A stretch of 64,000 bases of DNA from Puccinellia tenuiflora (GCA_012064385.1 QRDG01001837.1:307922-371921), one strand, 5' to 3'. Numbered from the stretch's first letter, positions 32,359 to 44,787 are shown. Program-made: numbers and translations. Notes: a model not told the origin generated them from the sequence alone.

Positions 32359-35107
32359 CTATCGAGAAGATACAAAACACCGGAAAGAAGGAACAATCAA
32401 CACATATAGAAGTGCAATGATCATACACATGATGACATGACAAATTATGCATTGGAAAGGTCTTGGGCATGATCCACAAGTTAAATGGGATCCCGAATAT
32501 AATTATAACAATTAATCGGGATAAACCACATAATTGAACTTAATGCTTTTAAGTTATTCTAGAAAGACCAATACTGAAATAAGATGACAACATGCATGGA
32601 GATGATAGTATTAGTTAATTAATGTCGTGCCGATCGTTTTGATACCTCGTTTGCATTTTTCCGATTAACGATGAGTATTTGGCGAATTAAACGGTTAATC
32701 AATTTAAATCATTTTAACCATTTCGAAAAGACATCAAAGTAAAAGTTATTGTCATGCTGTGAACTTAACATAAGTAGATAGCATTTGAGTTGCTGATCAT
32801 TTTGGTATATCATTTGCAATTGTTGGAATAATATTTATCAAGTTATGATATTTCCAACTATTGATTTAAATCTGCCATTTTATTTAATTGTAATAAACAG
32901 CACCAAAATTAATTCTACAATTCTCTCAAATGACATAAAGTTGTAGTTCATTGTTCACTGAACATTTTGAGCTATTAAACATAATTTTTGAGTAAACAAA
33001 ACTCAAGTTATGGATTTTCTAAAATTGTTATTAATTCTGCCATTTTAGTAAAATTAAATAAACAACAGTATAAACTATTTAGTTGATCATAGAAATGTTG
33101 CTAAACAGATAGATATGATTTCTATGAACATTTTGACATATCATTTGTAATTTTCTGAGTTATAAAACAAAAGATATTGAATTTACAAATTCATTTCAAA
33201 ATCTGCCATTTTAGTTATTTCAATTTTAACAGCAATTTAGAAAATTCATTTTAACATGTAAAACAGAACTAACATGTAGATATTAATTCTCTGAACAATT
33301 AGAGATCTTATTTGCAATTTTTGGATCAATATTCACATTGTTATGAATTTCCCAAATATGTGATTTAAATCTGCCCTTTTATATTTAATTAAAACAGGCA
33401 ATTTAAATTTAACCAAAAATTCAACTAAAGGCAGTAACATGTAGAGCTTATTTAGCTGAGCATTTTAACATTTTACTTGCATTTTTCTGGTTTGTAAAAC
33501 TCTAGATATGAATTTCCAAAATTTTGAATAACTAACCGATGATTTGCATTCACATTTTAAATTCAAATTTTTACAATTCAATTGCATGTATGAGTTACAA
33601 ATTTGGATAGGTTATAAAATTATAAACTTTCTAATACCTTATTTGCATTTTTCTGATCTACCAAATAAAAGATATTGCACACACCATTTTCTGTTAATTT
33701 CTGAAAAGTTCCAAAATTGAAGAACTGCTGAGGTCAGCATGACGTCATCGGGGTGGCAGCGGTATGTTGATCAAGAATCCGTCGATTCGGAGCAAAATTG
33801 GGCGCGGGCGACAGCACTACTAGCTAGAGGAGGAGGAGAGGAGCACGGGGAGCGGCGGCATTGGACCATTTGGTCACCGGAGGGCCGGCGGCGACCATGG
33901 CCGCGGCGGCGGGCGGCGGTGCACGGCGCGGTCACGGTAGCGAGCGAGAGGGAGGGGGCAAAGGGGACCGGGAGTTGCACCTGCTCACCCTGGATGGTTG
34001 AGCACGCTCGGTGTGGACGGAGGAGGCCCGACGGCGGCGCGATGATGCTCGACGGCGGCGGTCGGAGGCGCAAGGCGGCGGCGCGATTCCGGTGAACCAC
34101 GGCGCCCTAGCACGCGCGAGTCGACGGGGAGGCAGAGGAGAGGTCGGCGGAGCTGGTGGCGGCGTCGGTTTGGCTCCGGGAGGCCTTGGTCGCCGGCTAT
34201 CTAAAGGGGACGGCGGCGGCGGCAGTGGACAGGGAGCTGCTAGGGTTAGGGTTTGCCGCGGGGAGAGGAAGAGAGGAAGCAGGGGGGTGAGAGGGGAGGA
34301 GCACGGCGCAAGGGGGCCTCCACTTAATCTCCAGGGGGGGCCATGGCAGTGAGGCGCAGGGGAGCGACACGGCAACGGCAGCGGCAGTGGCTTCACTGGC
34401 GCCACAGTGAAGAGGAGGAGGGAGCTGACAGGGCGACCCCACCTGTAAGGTGTTTAAACTTTTCCCTTTCTTTTTCTGTTTCTTTGAAACAGCAGCCTTT
34501 AGTGATTTAAAAAGGGCACTTAAACGTTTTTGAAAATTCCCCAAAAATTCATGTGACCTCCCCTTGACAGGTAGAAGCTCCATAAAAAGCTTGGCTTCAA
34601 ATAAAATGTTTCGAGCAACATTTGTTCACACGATGTAATTATAGCCATTTTTGACAATTTCCAAAATGTATTTAATTGGAGCAATTAAGCATCTTCAAAA
34701 TAAGGAAAATATTCATGGAGGCTCTCACAATAATATTGAAGCTCCCCATATCTTTATTTGGAAAATTTTGAAATGTTTAACTTGGGTTCAAAATAAGAAT
34801 TGGTTTAACTCCAAATTGAAGTCCCAATTTATTTAATTGTTTGGCAAGAATTTGACTTTGCCAATTAAATTTGAAAATGCATTCTTGGAACTTCCTGGAC
34901 AAATATGGAAACTCAAGAATATTTTGTTTTTCCAATTTGAGAAATTGCATTTGGTTTGGAATTTTAGGAAGTGTTTGCTTCCTTTTAATGCTTTCCATTG
35001 TTTGCAATATTTGATTTGGCAATTTAAATATGTATGCCATGATGCAATGCAAAGCAAACGTGAAAATTTGGCCCATATTTTAAGGTACCAAATCTGGGGC
35101 TGTTACA

Positions 35108-35257
35108 TCGACCAAGAACCATTGCTTCCTCCACTCCTCCCACCTGGATTTGGTCACCATGAGGGGGTAGTCCAATCCCAGTTTCTGGCGAAAGCAGAAC
35201 GTGACGCCACTGTCGTGTCTCGAAGGACGGACACCGGGGATACGAGGTACCCCCTTT
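35108..35257 (-). pseudogene. Region C accessory gene, fragment upstream of the solo LTR
   Basis: The minus strand encodes GVTFCFRQKLGLDYPLM followed by KSRWEEWRKQWFLVDV. The second string matches the WRRRWFYVADV position of the element B antisense protein. The reading frame would run into the fragment at 30,551 if the solo LTR were absent. The sequence before it (above about 35,240) no longer looks like the family, so the N-terminal domain is lost. Confidence 0.6.
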
Positions 35258-35834
35258 GTAGATTCGGTATGGGGCGCGAAGGAGGCTGAGAATCGTCTCT
35301 CAAGGAACATCGCGGTCGAGCTCTCCTCTCCATGATCAAAGCAAGCAAGCAAGGGGACACGACGATCTACCCAGGTTCAGGCCGCCCGGAGGCTAAAAGC
35401 CCTACTCCTACATGTCTGGATAGATGGTATCATCATGGTGTGGCTACAAAGGTGGTTCTCCGGCGAGGCACTCGGGAGGAGTTTTGGCGAGAGACGAAGA
35501 GCAAATCCTGACCCCGGAGGAGATCACCTTCCTTCTCTAGTCTCCTAGCTCTAGTCTCAGCTTACTCCCGGTTTCTAGTGCTCTATTGCTTGTGTCCTTC
35601 TGTCCTTTCCTCCTCCATGCCTTGGTCCTCCTTTTATAGAGTAAGGGGATCCCACATGGTCATGCGAGGAGCGTGAGGGGTTCTTGGTGGGAAGAACCCC
35701 TCTAAGATGGATTAGGGGGAGACGTGGCTTCTCCTCCTTCAAGTCTTCTCTTCGGGTTAGGTGGGAGCGTCCACCTTTAGGGAAAAGCGGGGCGGACAAG
35801 GGCTGACACGTAGCGGGCCTTGCTCCCTGCTTGT
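35258..35834 (-). repeat. Tat-type LTR fragment, interrupted by element D
   Basis: On the minus strand a TATA box (CTATAAAAGG near 35,633) is followed by the U5 block GTAGGGCTTTTAGCCTCC and CCTGAACCTGGGTAGATCG, shared with the LTRs of B and E. The left boundary near 35,258 is my estimate from the spacing in B. The right side is cut by element D at 35,835. Whether this LTR belongs to the element that owns the 27.8-35.2 kb gene or is a separate insertion is not resolved. Confidence 0.55.
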
Positions 35835-37342
35835 TGATGACCCACAAGTATAGGGGGTGCATCATAGTACTTTCGATAAATAAGAGTGTCGAACCCAACG
35901 AGGAGCAGAAGGTGTTGACAAGTAGTTTTGATCAAGGATTCACTGTAAATACTAGCAGACAAGTTTTTAGGGGTTTTTGATATTGCAGATAAATAAAATA
36001 CGATTGAATAAAAGACAGTAATAATAATTGCAGCAAGTGGCCCAATCCTTTTTAGCACAAAGGACAAACCGGTTTGTTTACTTATGATGGCAAAATGTTC
36101 TTGAGGACACATGGGAATTTCGTCAAGTGCTTTCGCTTCATTTAGTTGATTAATCTTTATTGTTTTGATAAGTGTTGTGTGGGTGAACCTATGCTAATGC
36201 CCTGCCTAACTTGGACTAATACATACTTGTGATTAAACCCCTTGCAAGCATCCGCATAACAAGAAAGTATTTAAGATAAATCTAACCATAGCCTTAAACT
36301 CTGAGATCCTACAATCCCTCATGCATCGGTATACTAACGGGGGTTTAGGTTTCTGTCACTCCGGCAACCCCACAATTAGCAACCAAATACATAATGCATT
36401 CCCCTAGGCCCATAAAGGTGAAGTGTCATGTAGTCGATGTTCACATGACACCACTAGAAGAATAACACCACAACTTAAATATCAAACCATTAAATATTAC
36501 TCAACATAACTTCACTACTAACATCAAGACTTCTCCCATGTCCTCAAGAACTAAACGAACTACTCACAAGACATCATATGGATCATGATCAGAGGTGATA
36601 TAGTGATGAATAACAATCTGTACACATACTTCAATTCACCGATAAAACTCAATAGCATCAACCACAAAGAGTAATCAACACCGGGAAAGTTTCCCCTATG
36701 AACTACACAAAGTATAACCCTAGATGTTACAGCGGAACGAAGCGGAGCGGTGGAGATGATGGTGTCGGCAGTGGAGATGATGATGATGATGATCCCGATG
36801 AAGTCCGGCGTGATGGCGATGACGATGGCAATGATTTCCCCCTTCGGGAGGGAATTTCCCCGGCAGATTTCTCCCTGCCGGAGAGCTTTTCTCTCTCTGG
36901 TGTTTTCCGCCTCGTGGAGGCGGTGGAATATATCCTCGATGGCCCCCGTGCCTTAGGGTTTCTGGGGGATGAAGTACGCGAAGGGGGAGCGCCAGAGGTG
37001 GGCCAGGGTGGCCACGCCATGCCCCGGCACGGCCCAGGGGGCACCCGCACTGTGGGGTGGCGTGGGCCCCTCGTGGCCCATCTCGGCCTCCCCTTTTGGC
37101 TGCCTCCGGCATCTTGAAAAATAGGAACTTCCAGATGTTTTTCATAATTTGTTGATCTTCAGAAATAGAGTATCTTGGCGATGCTTTTCCAGCTGAAATC
37201 TGACTCCGGCAGTTGATTCTCCAATAATCATCAAACATGCAAAATAAGATAAAATAACATAAGTAACACATCCAAATGTGAAATATAATAGTGAATAGCA
37301 GTAAATTATGATATAAAATAGTGATGCAAAATGGACGTATCA
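35835..37342 (-). repeat. Element D 3' LTR (Athila lineage)
   Basis: This 1,508-bp LTR starts TGATGACCCACAAGTATAGG and ends GGACGTATCA, ends typical of abundant pooid gypsy families. The candidate left duplication is CTTGT (35,830-35,834). Its 5' LTR is not in the window. Confidence 0.85.
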
Positions 37343-37343
37343 A

Positions 37344-37357
37344 CTCCCCCCAAGCTT
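37344..37357 (-). promoter_or_regulatory. Element D polypurine tract
   Basis: The minus-strand AAGCTTGGGGGGAG lies next to the 3' LTR. A second copy of the motif is at about 39,019-39,031, just after the stop of the 3' ORF. Confidence 0.8.
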
Positions 37358-39066
37358 AGACCTCACTTGTCCCCAAGCGAAAGCTAAGCTCAGTAAACAA
37401 GACCACATGTTTATGGAGTGAAGCGTCGATAATAGAATACGGACAAGAAGCATCACATTTATCACTACACAATACCATCTTAAACAACAACTTCCCTTCA
37501 TAAAACTAAACTTGCAACGAGTAATGGAAGTCACAATAAAGGTGCATAAAGAAAATCATAGTTTGGTTAGGGCAAACTTCATTCTTGGTCAGAGAACAAT
37601 TAACAAATCGCACCCATCTTTCGAGTAGAGTCCATATACTGGAGCTATATTGCAAGTTTTGCATGCTCAATTATCACAGTTTCCTTACAGTTATTGACAA
37701 CTTTCAAAGTTATATTCCTTCGATAAAAAAGGCTCTGTGCTAAATAAGGAAGGATAAAATACTTGATTGGAAATATCAATATATATATGGTTGAATCACC
37801 ACAACTCGAATGCTTGCTTAAGAAAGAAAGGAATAGGTTAACTGACTCAACATAAAAGTAAAATAAAGGCCCTTCGCAGAGGGAAGCAGGGATTAAGTTA
37901 TGTGCTAGAGCTTTTTAAGTTTTTGAAATCATATAGAGAGTAAAAATATAAGTTTTGAGCTATGTATGTCGTTGTCAACGAATGGTAGTGGGTGAAAATC
38001 ATATCTATCTTGTCAACCAGACTTTCAAGAGCGGCTCCCATGAAGGACGTTATTTCTACCAGCAAGGCAGATCATCCCTCTTTTTCTCTTTTGTTTACAC
38101 ATGCAGTTATTCACTGATATCATTGCTTGTCTGATAAATCAGGGCAAAAATGTGAAGAGAATTAAGCGGTTAAAGTTGTAATTAATTGGGACTGGGCACC
38201 CCATTTGCCAGCTCTTTTTGCAAAATTATTGGATATGCGGATGTATATGCCGCTAGTCCGGTGGGTGAAAGTCTGTTTGACAAGTTAAATAAAGAAAACT
38301 CACATACTTCCTCATGAGCTAGTAAACAGTGACACAAATAAGGAGTAGTAGTTTTTGAATAGTTTAAAGGTAGCACCTGAAGTATTTACTTGGAGTGGCA
38401 AGGAAATACCACATATAGGTAGTTATGGTGGACACAAATGGCATGGGTTTGGCTCAAGGTTTGGATGCACGAGAAGCATTCCCTCTCAGTACATGCTTTA
38501 GGCTAGCAAGGCTGGGTAGCAAGCATAAGAGTTGAGGGATACAAACAAATATAAATGTAATAGAAACAATCATGCAATCCTCCTTGTATGCACAAATAAT
38601 TTTAACTTGAGAATACTAAGCTCATGAGCCAACAAGAAAGAAAGATAATGAGATAATATATCTACATGCAACCCCCTCTTTTCTACTTAAGACTCAAAGT
38701 ATTGTTGCTACTGGCCAATGCTAAGTTTGCCAAAACCAAATAGATTTACTTGATGCTCAAAAAGTGATGCCAATACTAACAACAAGATCATTCATATGAC
38801 AGAAATTTGCAACTAAAATAAAGTGTGCAGAAAGTAAATGATAAAGCTTCTTATTAATATTCCAATAACGGCAACTCACACCAAGGGATACATAGATAAC
38901 CAACTAAAGGAGAGATACTTCCACACTGCAAACCATCCTATATGATAACTTCTCTACTCATGATATGACTTGACTGAAAAGTAAAAGGTAAAAGATAATG
39001 GTGGTGATACCGTGGCACTCCCCCAAGCTTGGAACAAGCCAAGGGGATGCCAATACCAATGATGAA
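37358..39066 (-). other. Element D interior between the 3' ORF and 3' LTR
   Basis: AT-rich untranslated sequence without a supported gene. An internal purine-tract copy is at about 39,019-39,031. Confidence 0.65.
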
Positions 39067-39504
39067 TTACTCCTTCGGTGGTGGTGGTGAATCCCTAATA
39101 AGCTTCTCAACCAATTCCTTCAATTCATCAATCTTGTAAGTGAGAATACGAATCAACTTCGTGTTGTGTTCAATACGGTTCATGAACTTATCAGACTGTG
39201 AGTCCCAGCTCTTGGAATTGTTTCCCCACTTCTCATCAGACTGAGAGCCTTCTTTTCCTAGAGAAGATGTCCTTGGAGCTAAAAAGTGACGTGGGACCTT
39301 TCCCCCTATGCTCATCCGCGCGTTCCTCCTTGGATTGAATGGATTCGCCACCACTCCGATACTTGCACTGGTAGCGCGCGGGTATGAGCACGGGTCTTCC
39401 TCCACTTCATCTTCAGCTTCACTCTTGACATCCTCCTCCAGCTTGGGCTCTTGGGGATCATCATCTAGAGCCTCCTTGCCCTTGTTGTTGTTGAAGGAGA
39501 CCAT
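39067..39504 (-). CDS. Element D 3' ORF, between integrase and 3' LTR
   Basis: An intact 145-codon ORF reads from the ATG at 39,504 (MVSFNNNKGKEAL). Upstream in-frame sequence to 39,609 looks like leader. The protein has an acidic stretch (EEDVKSEAEDEVEEDP), a basic patch (NPFNPRRNARMSIGG), and a C-terminal amphipathic helix (IDELKELVEKLIR) before PPPPKE. It lies where Athila elements may carry an env-like ORF, but it has no signal peptide or membrane segment, so I do not call it env. It is on the same strand as pol. It stays open although pol next to it is broken. Function is unknown. Confidence 0.6.
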   Translation of the reverse strand: MVSFNNNKGKEALDDDPQEPKLEEDVKSEAEDEVEEDPCSYPRATSASIGVVANPFNPRRNARMSIGGKVPRHFLAPRTSSLGKEGSQSDEKWGNNSKSWDSQSDKFMNRIEHNTKLIRILTYKIDELKELVEKLIRDSPPPPKE

Positions 39505-39859
39505 GGCGCCTCTAAATCTGAAAACAATCTCTGGCAGAAACGGCTCGAAACAAAAACACGACGACAAACGATATACGGACCTCGGGGGGTCCGGCGGATT
39601 ATATAGCAAAAAGTTTCAAAACGAAAGGAAAGTCCAGGTCGAAAACGAGTAGGAGACGGGCTCCGAGGCGCCCACGCCAGGGGCGGAGCGGCCATGGTGG
39701 GGCCCGCACCGTGGGGTGGCGTGGTGCCCTCGGGCACCGTTTCCTCCTCCTTTTCGGCTTGCAATTTTCCATATTTAATGAAAATAACAAAAATATATAA
39801 CTTAAAAAGTTAAACGCGAACTTTTTCTTACCAAAACTGTTACCTATTCGAAAACAGGC

Positions 39860-42053
39860 TCTGCAGTTTTCTGAAGTTGATTTAATAAAATCTTCCGGAG
39901 TCACCACTTGAATAATATCAACATCCTCATTATAAGAATGTCCAGAAATATAATGCTTGAGTCTTTGCCCATTTACCACTTGTGGTTTGTAATTGCACCT
40001 GAACGGTAAACCTCCGCAACAACATAAGGTCCTTCCCATTTTGAAAGTAATTTCCTGCAAAAAATCTGAGACGAGACCTATACAATAGAACTTTCTCACC
40101 AACATCAAATTCTCTCTTTAAAATTCTCCTATCATGCCATTGTTTCACTTTCTCTTTAAAGAGTCTAGCATTTTCATAAGCTTCACTTCTCCACTCATCT
40201 AAAGAACTGAAATCAAGTAACCTCTTCTTACCAGCAAGTTTAAAATCTCTATTTAGTTCCTTTACGGCCCAATAAGCTTTATGTTCTAATTCTAGAGGTA
40301 AATGACAAGCTTTCCCATAAACCATTTTGTAAGGAGACATACCCATAGGATTTTATACGCAGTTCTATAAGCCTACAAAGCATCATTAAGCTTCCTAGCC
40401 CAATTTTTTCTAGACTTATTAACAGTCTTTTGCAAAATAGATTTAATCTCTCTATTTGATAACTCTATGTGACCACTTGTTTGAGGATGATATGTTGAAG
40501 AAATTCTATGATTAACATCATACTTAGCAAGAGTTTTTCTAAAAGCACCATGAATAAAATGAGAACCACCGTCTGTCATAAGGTATCTAGGCACACCAAA
40601 TCTTGGAAAGATAATATCTTTAAGCATTTTTTATGATGTCTCACCATCAACACTAGATGTTGGTATAGCTTCTACCCATTTAGTAACATAATCAACAGCA
40701 ACAAGAATATGAGTATAACCATCTGAAGGAGGAAAAGGACCCATAAAGTCAAATCCCCAACATTCAAAAGGTTCAATAACAAGAGAATAATTCATAGGCA
40801 TTTCATTGCGTCTAGTTATATACCAACTCTTTGACATTCATCACATGATAAAATAAACTTTCTTGCATCTTTGAAAAGAGTAGGCCAATAAAAACCTGAT
40901 TGTAGAACCTTTTGTGCAGTTCTATCTCCAGCATGATGTCCTCCATAAGCACTTCCATGACATTTTCTCAATATCTCTGTTTGTTCAAATTCTGGAACAC
41001 ATCTCCGCATTATACCATCCACTCCTTTATATAAGTGTGGGTCATCCCAAAAATAATGCCTCAAGTCATAAAAGAATTTTCTTCTTTGCTGAGCTGTGAA
41101 GGTTGGAGGCAAATACTTGGCAACAATAAAGTTAGCATTGTCAGCATACCAAGGACTCTCTCGCGAAGTTACCTTAATCGCATCCAAGTGTTTATTTGGA
41201 AAACTATCATTAACAGGAACAGGATCATAAGAAATGTTTTCCAACCTAGACAAGTTATCAGTGACAGGATTTTCAACCCCTTTCCTATCTACAATGTGTA
41301 AATCAAACTCTTGTAACAAAAGCACCCATCTTATAAGTCTAGGCTTAGCATATTTCTTTTCCATAAGGTATTTAATAGCAGCATGATCGGTATGAATAGT
41401 AACTTTCGAATCAACAATATAGGGTCTAAACTTATCACAAGCAAAAACTATTGCTAAAAATTCTCTTTCAGTGGTCGCATAATTCTTTTGAGCAGCATAA
41501 AGAGTCTTACTAGCATAATGAATAACATTCAATTTCTTATCTATTCGCTGTCCAAGAACAACACCTACAGCAAAATCACTAGAATCACACATAATTTCAA
41601 AAGGTAAATTCCAATCAGGCGGTTGAACAATAGGAGATGTGATTAAAGCCTTCTTTAGAATCTCAAAAGCTTCTTTGCAATCATCATCAAAAACAAAAGG
41701 TACATCTTTTTGAAGAAGATTAGTAAGAGGTTTGAAATTTTATAGAAATCTTTAATAAATCTCCTATAAAAACCAGCATAACCAAGAATACTACGAATAC
41801 CTTTAACATCCCTGGGACAGGGCATTTTCTCAATTGCTTCAGCTTTAGCTCTGTCCACTTCAATACCTCTTTCATAATTTTTTCGTCCCAGAACAATCCC
41901 TTCATTAACCATAAAGTGCATTTCTCCCAATTAAGAACAATATTAGTTTCCTCACATCTCTGCAAAACTTATCAAGATTGTGTAAGCAGTTGTCAAAAGA
42001 AGTTCCATAGACGGAGAAATCGTCCATGAATACTTCCACAATTTCTTCACAAA
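39860..42053 (-). pseudogene. Element D pol fragment: end of RT, RNase H, integrase (Athila lineage)
   Basis: On the minus strand the fragment starts at the RT catalytic region FMDDFSVYG (Met-Asp-Asp at 42,027-42,019), cut just upstream by element E. Next come the RT thumb (IRSILGYAGFYRRFIKDF), RNase H (CDSSDFAVGVVLGQR, TEREFLAIVFA, IHTDHAAIKYL), the integrase zinc finger (GGHHAGDRTA...CDECQRVG) and the core (GFDFMGPF, MTDGGSHF, HPQTSGHIELSNRE). A GKACHLPLELEHKAYWA segment typical of Athila follows, and then the tail (VVNGQRLKHYISG). At least four frame breaks are visible (near 41,950, 41,735, 40,630 and 40,080), with stops near 40,370. This is a dead copy. Gag and the first half of RT would lie beyond the window. 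Confidence 0.9.
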
Positions 42054-43035
42054 TGTCGGCCCAGTGAAAACCAGGGTATCATGGGCCGGCGTTTCCTGCC
42101 CCCCGACACTCAACTCAAAATACTGCTAAGGACCAGGCGAACCAGCCTGGAGAGCCTCGCGAGGGATTCCGCCTCGCGAGAGCCTCAACACTGGAGAAAT
42201 GACAAGTCCTTGCGCCCCAGGGACTTCCTCGTGATACTCCCCCTCATGAGGCGTCGGCGCTACCGAAGTGCCCGGCGAGGTTTTGTCGCCATGGCAGAGC
42301 GCACATGGGCTATGCACCCGCCGCAGAGTGACGCGCTCGTCTGCGCGCGGTGACGACGACGCCGTAGTTGCCATTCTCATGCTTAAAGTGGTCAACAAAG
42401 CTGCCTCGCCTAAAGCGAACTACAAAGCTTGCCACTTTCGTGACAAGCAGACAGTGGGCCGCTCCGCTCCAAGCTCGACGTCACCGTGGGGACGCCATGG
42501 ATCTCTGCAGCGCCTGCTCACCGTCCTGGATGGACGGTGGCTTTATCTGATGAAGACCGCAAGACCGCTGCCATGGACTGCGTCCATGGTTCCCTGGACC
42601 GCCGTGCGCCGTCCTCCTACACCGGCGCCATGCGGAACCCTAGCTTCCAGCCCTGCGCCTATAAAAGGAGGAGGAGCATGTCCGAAGAAGGGGATCGATC
42701 AATCTACGCCCAAGTCGACTACATCGCAGTAGAGAGCAAGCGCTCTCCATTGTAGCTCCACCATAGCTGCAGCTTCGCCCTCGACAAGCGCACTTGTACT
42801 GTAACCTCTTCAAGCAGTGCAATACAACAAAGCAGGAAGTAGGGTCTTTACTCCTCACGGAGGGCCTGAACCTAGGTACATGCTGGTTTTCTATCTCTGT
42901 CGTGATGTTCCCCACCAAGCTCGACGAGCACCATCGCCGAGGTTGTTGAGGGTTTGTTTGACGTTGTGTTCAGCCCCTTACTCGATTCCTGGATCAGAGA
43001 GACACACCCCTAGTTTCTAGGACTAGTCTCCGACA
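42054..43035 (+). repeat. Element E 5' LTR
   Basis: This 982-bp LTR runs from TGTCGG to CCGACA. The TATA box TATAAAAG is at 42,660-42,667. The U5 block GGGCCTGAACCTAGGTAC near 42,860 is shared with B and the 35.3-kb fragment. Confidence 0.9.
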
Positions 43036-43037
43036 TT

Positions 43038-43055
43038 TGGCGCGCCAGGTAGGGG
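43038..43055 (+). promoter_or_regulatory. Element E primer binding site
   Basis: TGGCGCGCCAGGTAGGGG lies two bases after the LTR. It starts TGG as expected for a tRNA 3'-CCA complement. I do not assign the tRNA. Confidence 0.8.
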
Positions 43056-43086
43056 CCTGAGGCTCTTCTTCAACCTCTCCGGCACC

Positions 43087-43177
43087 ATGGCTCCTTCAAC
43101 TCGAGCTGAGCGTCTTGCACTCCGGACGAATGGCAACGGCAGGGCTACCACCGAACCTGCTCCCAGCCGCAACCCGC
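43087..43177 (+). pseudogene. Element E gag, N-terminal piece before the solo LTR
   Basis: ATG at 43,087 opens about 30 codons (MAPSTRAERLALRTNGNG). They stop at the solo LTR insertion and are in phase with the frame that resumes at 44,788. Confidence 0.75.
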
Positions 43178-44782
43178 TGATGCGTGTGAAGTCACACGTC
43201 CGTTGGGAACCCCAAGAGGAAGGTATGATGAGTGCAGCAGCAAGTTTTCCCTCAGTATGAAACCAAGGTTATCGAACCAGTAGGAGATGAAGACACTTCT
43301 GAAGGTGTCAACGGCGCCAGAAAATATACTTGCGTCGAAGGGGAGGTCCTGGCGGCTGACTTGGAACCTGCACACAACACAACCAAACTACTTTGCCCCA
43401 ACGAAACAGTGAGGGTGTCAACCTCACCGGCTTGCCGAAAAGAAAGGATTAGACGTATAGTGTGGAAAATGATGTTTTTTTGCAGAGAATGAAAGAGAAC
43501 AATGATTGCAGTTGGTTGTATTATCAGATGTAAAAGAATGGACCGGGGTCCACAGTTCACTAGTGGTGTATCTCCATAATAAATAACTAACATGCTGGGT
43601 AAACAAATTATAGTTGGGCAATTGACAAAATAGAGAATGCATAACAATGCATCTACAAGTCATGATGACTACTATGAGATTTACTTGGGCATTACAACAA
43701 AGTACACAGACCGCTATCCAGCATGCATCTGTGCCTAAATAATCCACCTTCAGGTTAGCATCCGCACCCCCTCCAGTATTAAGTTGCAAACAACAGATTA
43801 TTGCATTAAGTATGGTGCATAATGTAAACAATACAATTATCCTTAGACAAAGCATTGCTGTTTTACCCCTAGTAGCAACATCACATCCACAACCTTAGAA
43901 CTTTCTGTCACTGTCCCAGATTAAATGGAGGCATGAACCCACTATCTAGCATAAATACTCCCTCTTGGAGTTACAAGTATAAACTTGTCAAAGCATACAC
44001 TAATAACGGAGAGCATGCAAGATCATAAATAACATATATATGATAGATCAATAATCAACTTGACATAGTATTCAATATTCATCGGATCCCAGCAAACACA
44101 ACATGTAGCATTACAATAAGATGATCTTGATCATGATAGGCAGCTCACAAGATCTAAACATGATGGCACAAGAGGAGAAGACAACCATCTAGCTATTGCT
44201 ATGGACCCATAAACCAAAGATGAACTACTCACCCATCACTCCGGAGGCAGGCATGGCGATGTAGAGCCCTCCGGTGATAATTCTCCTCTCCGGCATTGTG
44301 CCGGGAAGAGCTTCAGAACCCTCCCGAACTAGGGTTGACGACGACGGCGGCTACGGAACTTTTCGTGGATGGAGACTCGGGCATCTAGGGTTTTCCCGAA
44401 GAGGTAAATAAATAGGCAAAGGGGCGATGTCGGTGGGCGCCCGAGGCGTCCTCACCACGTGGCGGCGCTTCAGGGGGGGCGCCGTGCCACGACATGGTGA
44501 GGATGGCCCAGGGCCCCTCTTCGTCTCTCCTTTGGACTCCGTGTACATGCCAGCAAAATAGGAACCTGGGCTTTTGTTTCGTCCAAATCCGAGAATATTT
44601 CCAGAACAACATTTCTGGAATACAAAAACAGCTGAAAACAGGAACTGGCACTGTGGCATCTTGTTAATAGGTTAGTCCTAGAAAATGCATAAAAATGCTA
44701 TGAAGTGTGAATAAAACATGTAGCAATCGGTATAATATAAGCATGGAACATAAGAAATTATAAATACGTTGGAGACGTATCA
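43178..44782. mobile_element. Solo LTR in element E gag
   Basis: A 1,605-bp TG...CA unit is flanked by CCCGC on both sides (43,173-43,177 and 44,783-44,787). It ends GGAGACGTATCA, like the H1 and D LTRs, and resembles a very common Triticeae gypsy LTR. The family name is not certain. No interior domains are present. Confidence 0.88.
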
Positions 44783-44787
44783 CCCGC

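Larger units (their letters stand above)
30557..35107 (-). mobile_element. Solo LTR of 4.55 kb, Tekay-like family
   Basis: It is bounded by TG...CA and by the perfect 5-bp duplication TCGAC (30,552-30,556 and 35,108-35,112), inserted in the coding sequence of the region C gene. There are no internal protein domains. The sense-strand start TGTAACAGCCCCAGATTT resembles the LTR starts of F and G. GC-rich leader sequence (about 33,780-34,430) and internal blocks match the F and G architecture: an exon-like block 32,358-32,229 ending CCAAG/GCAAGAGC, palindromes at 31,439-31,462, and an acceptor at 31,048. Unequal recombination between two LTRs is the usual origin. Confidence 0.88.

Noticed and set aside
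33739..34405. GC-rich ORFs in the 30.6-35.1 kb solo LTR as a host gene fragment
   Set aside because: They are inside a TG...CA unit with a perfect target duplication. They match the GC-rich leader position of related LTRs and have no known domain.
36698..37117. 139-codon ORF with an Asp run in the element D LTR
   Set aside because: It is driven by a GAT/GAC repeat and has no conserved context. LTR sequence explains it.
39067..39609. Calling the 3' ORF of D an envelope gene
   Set aside because: There is no signal peptide, membrane anchor or glycoprotein feature. Only the position agrees.
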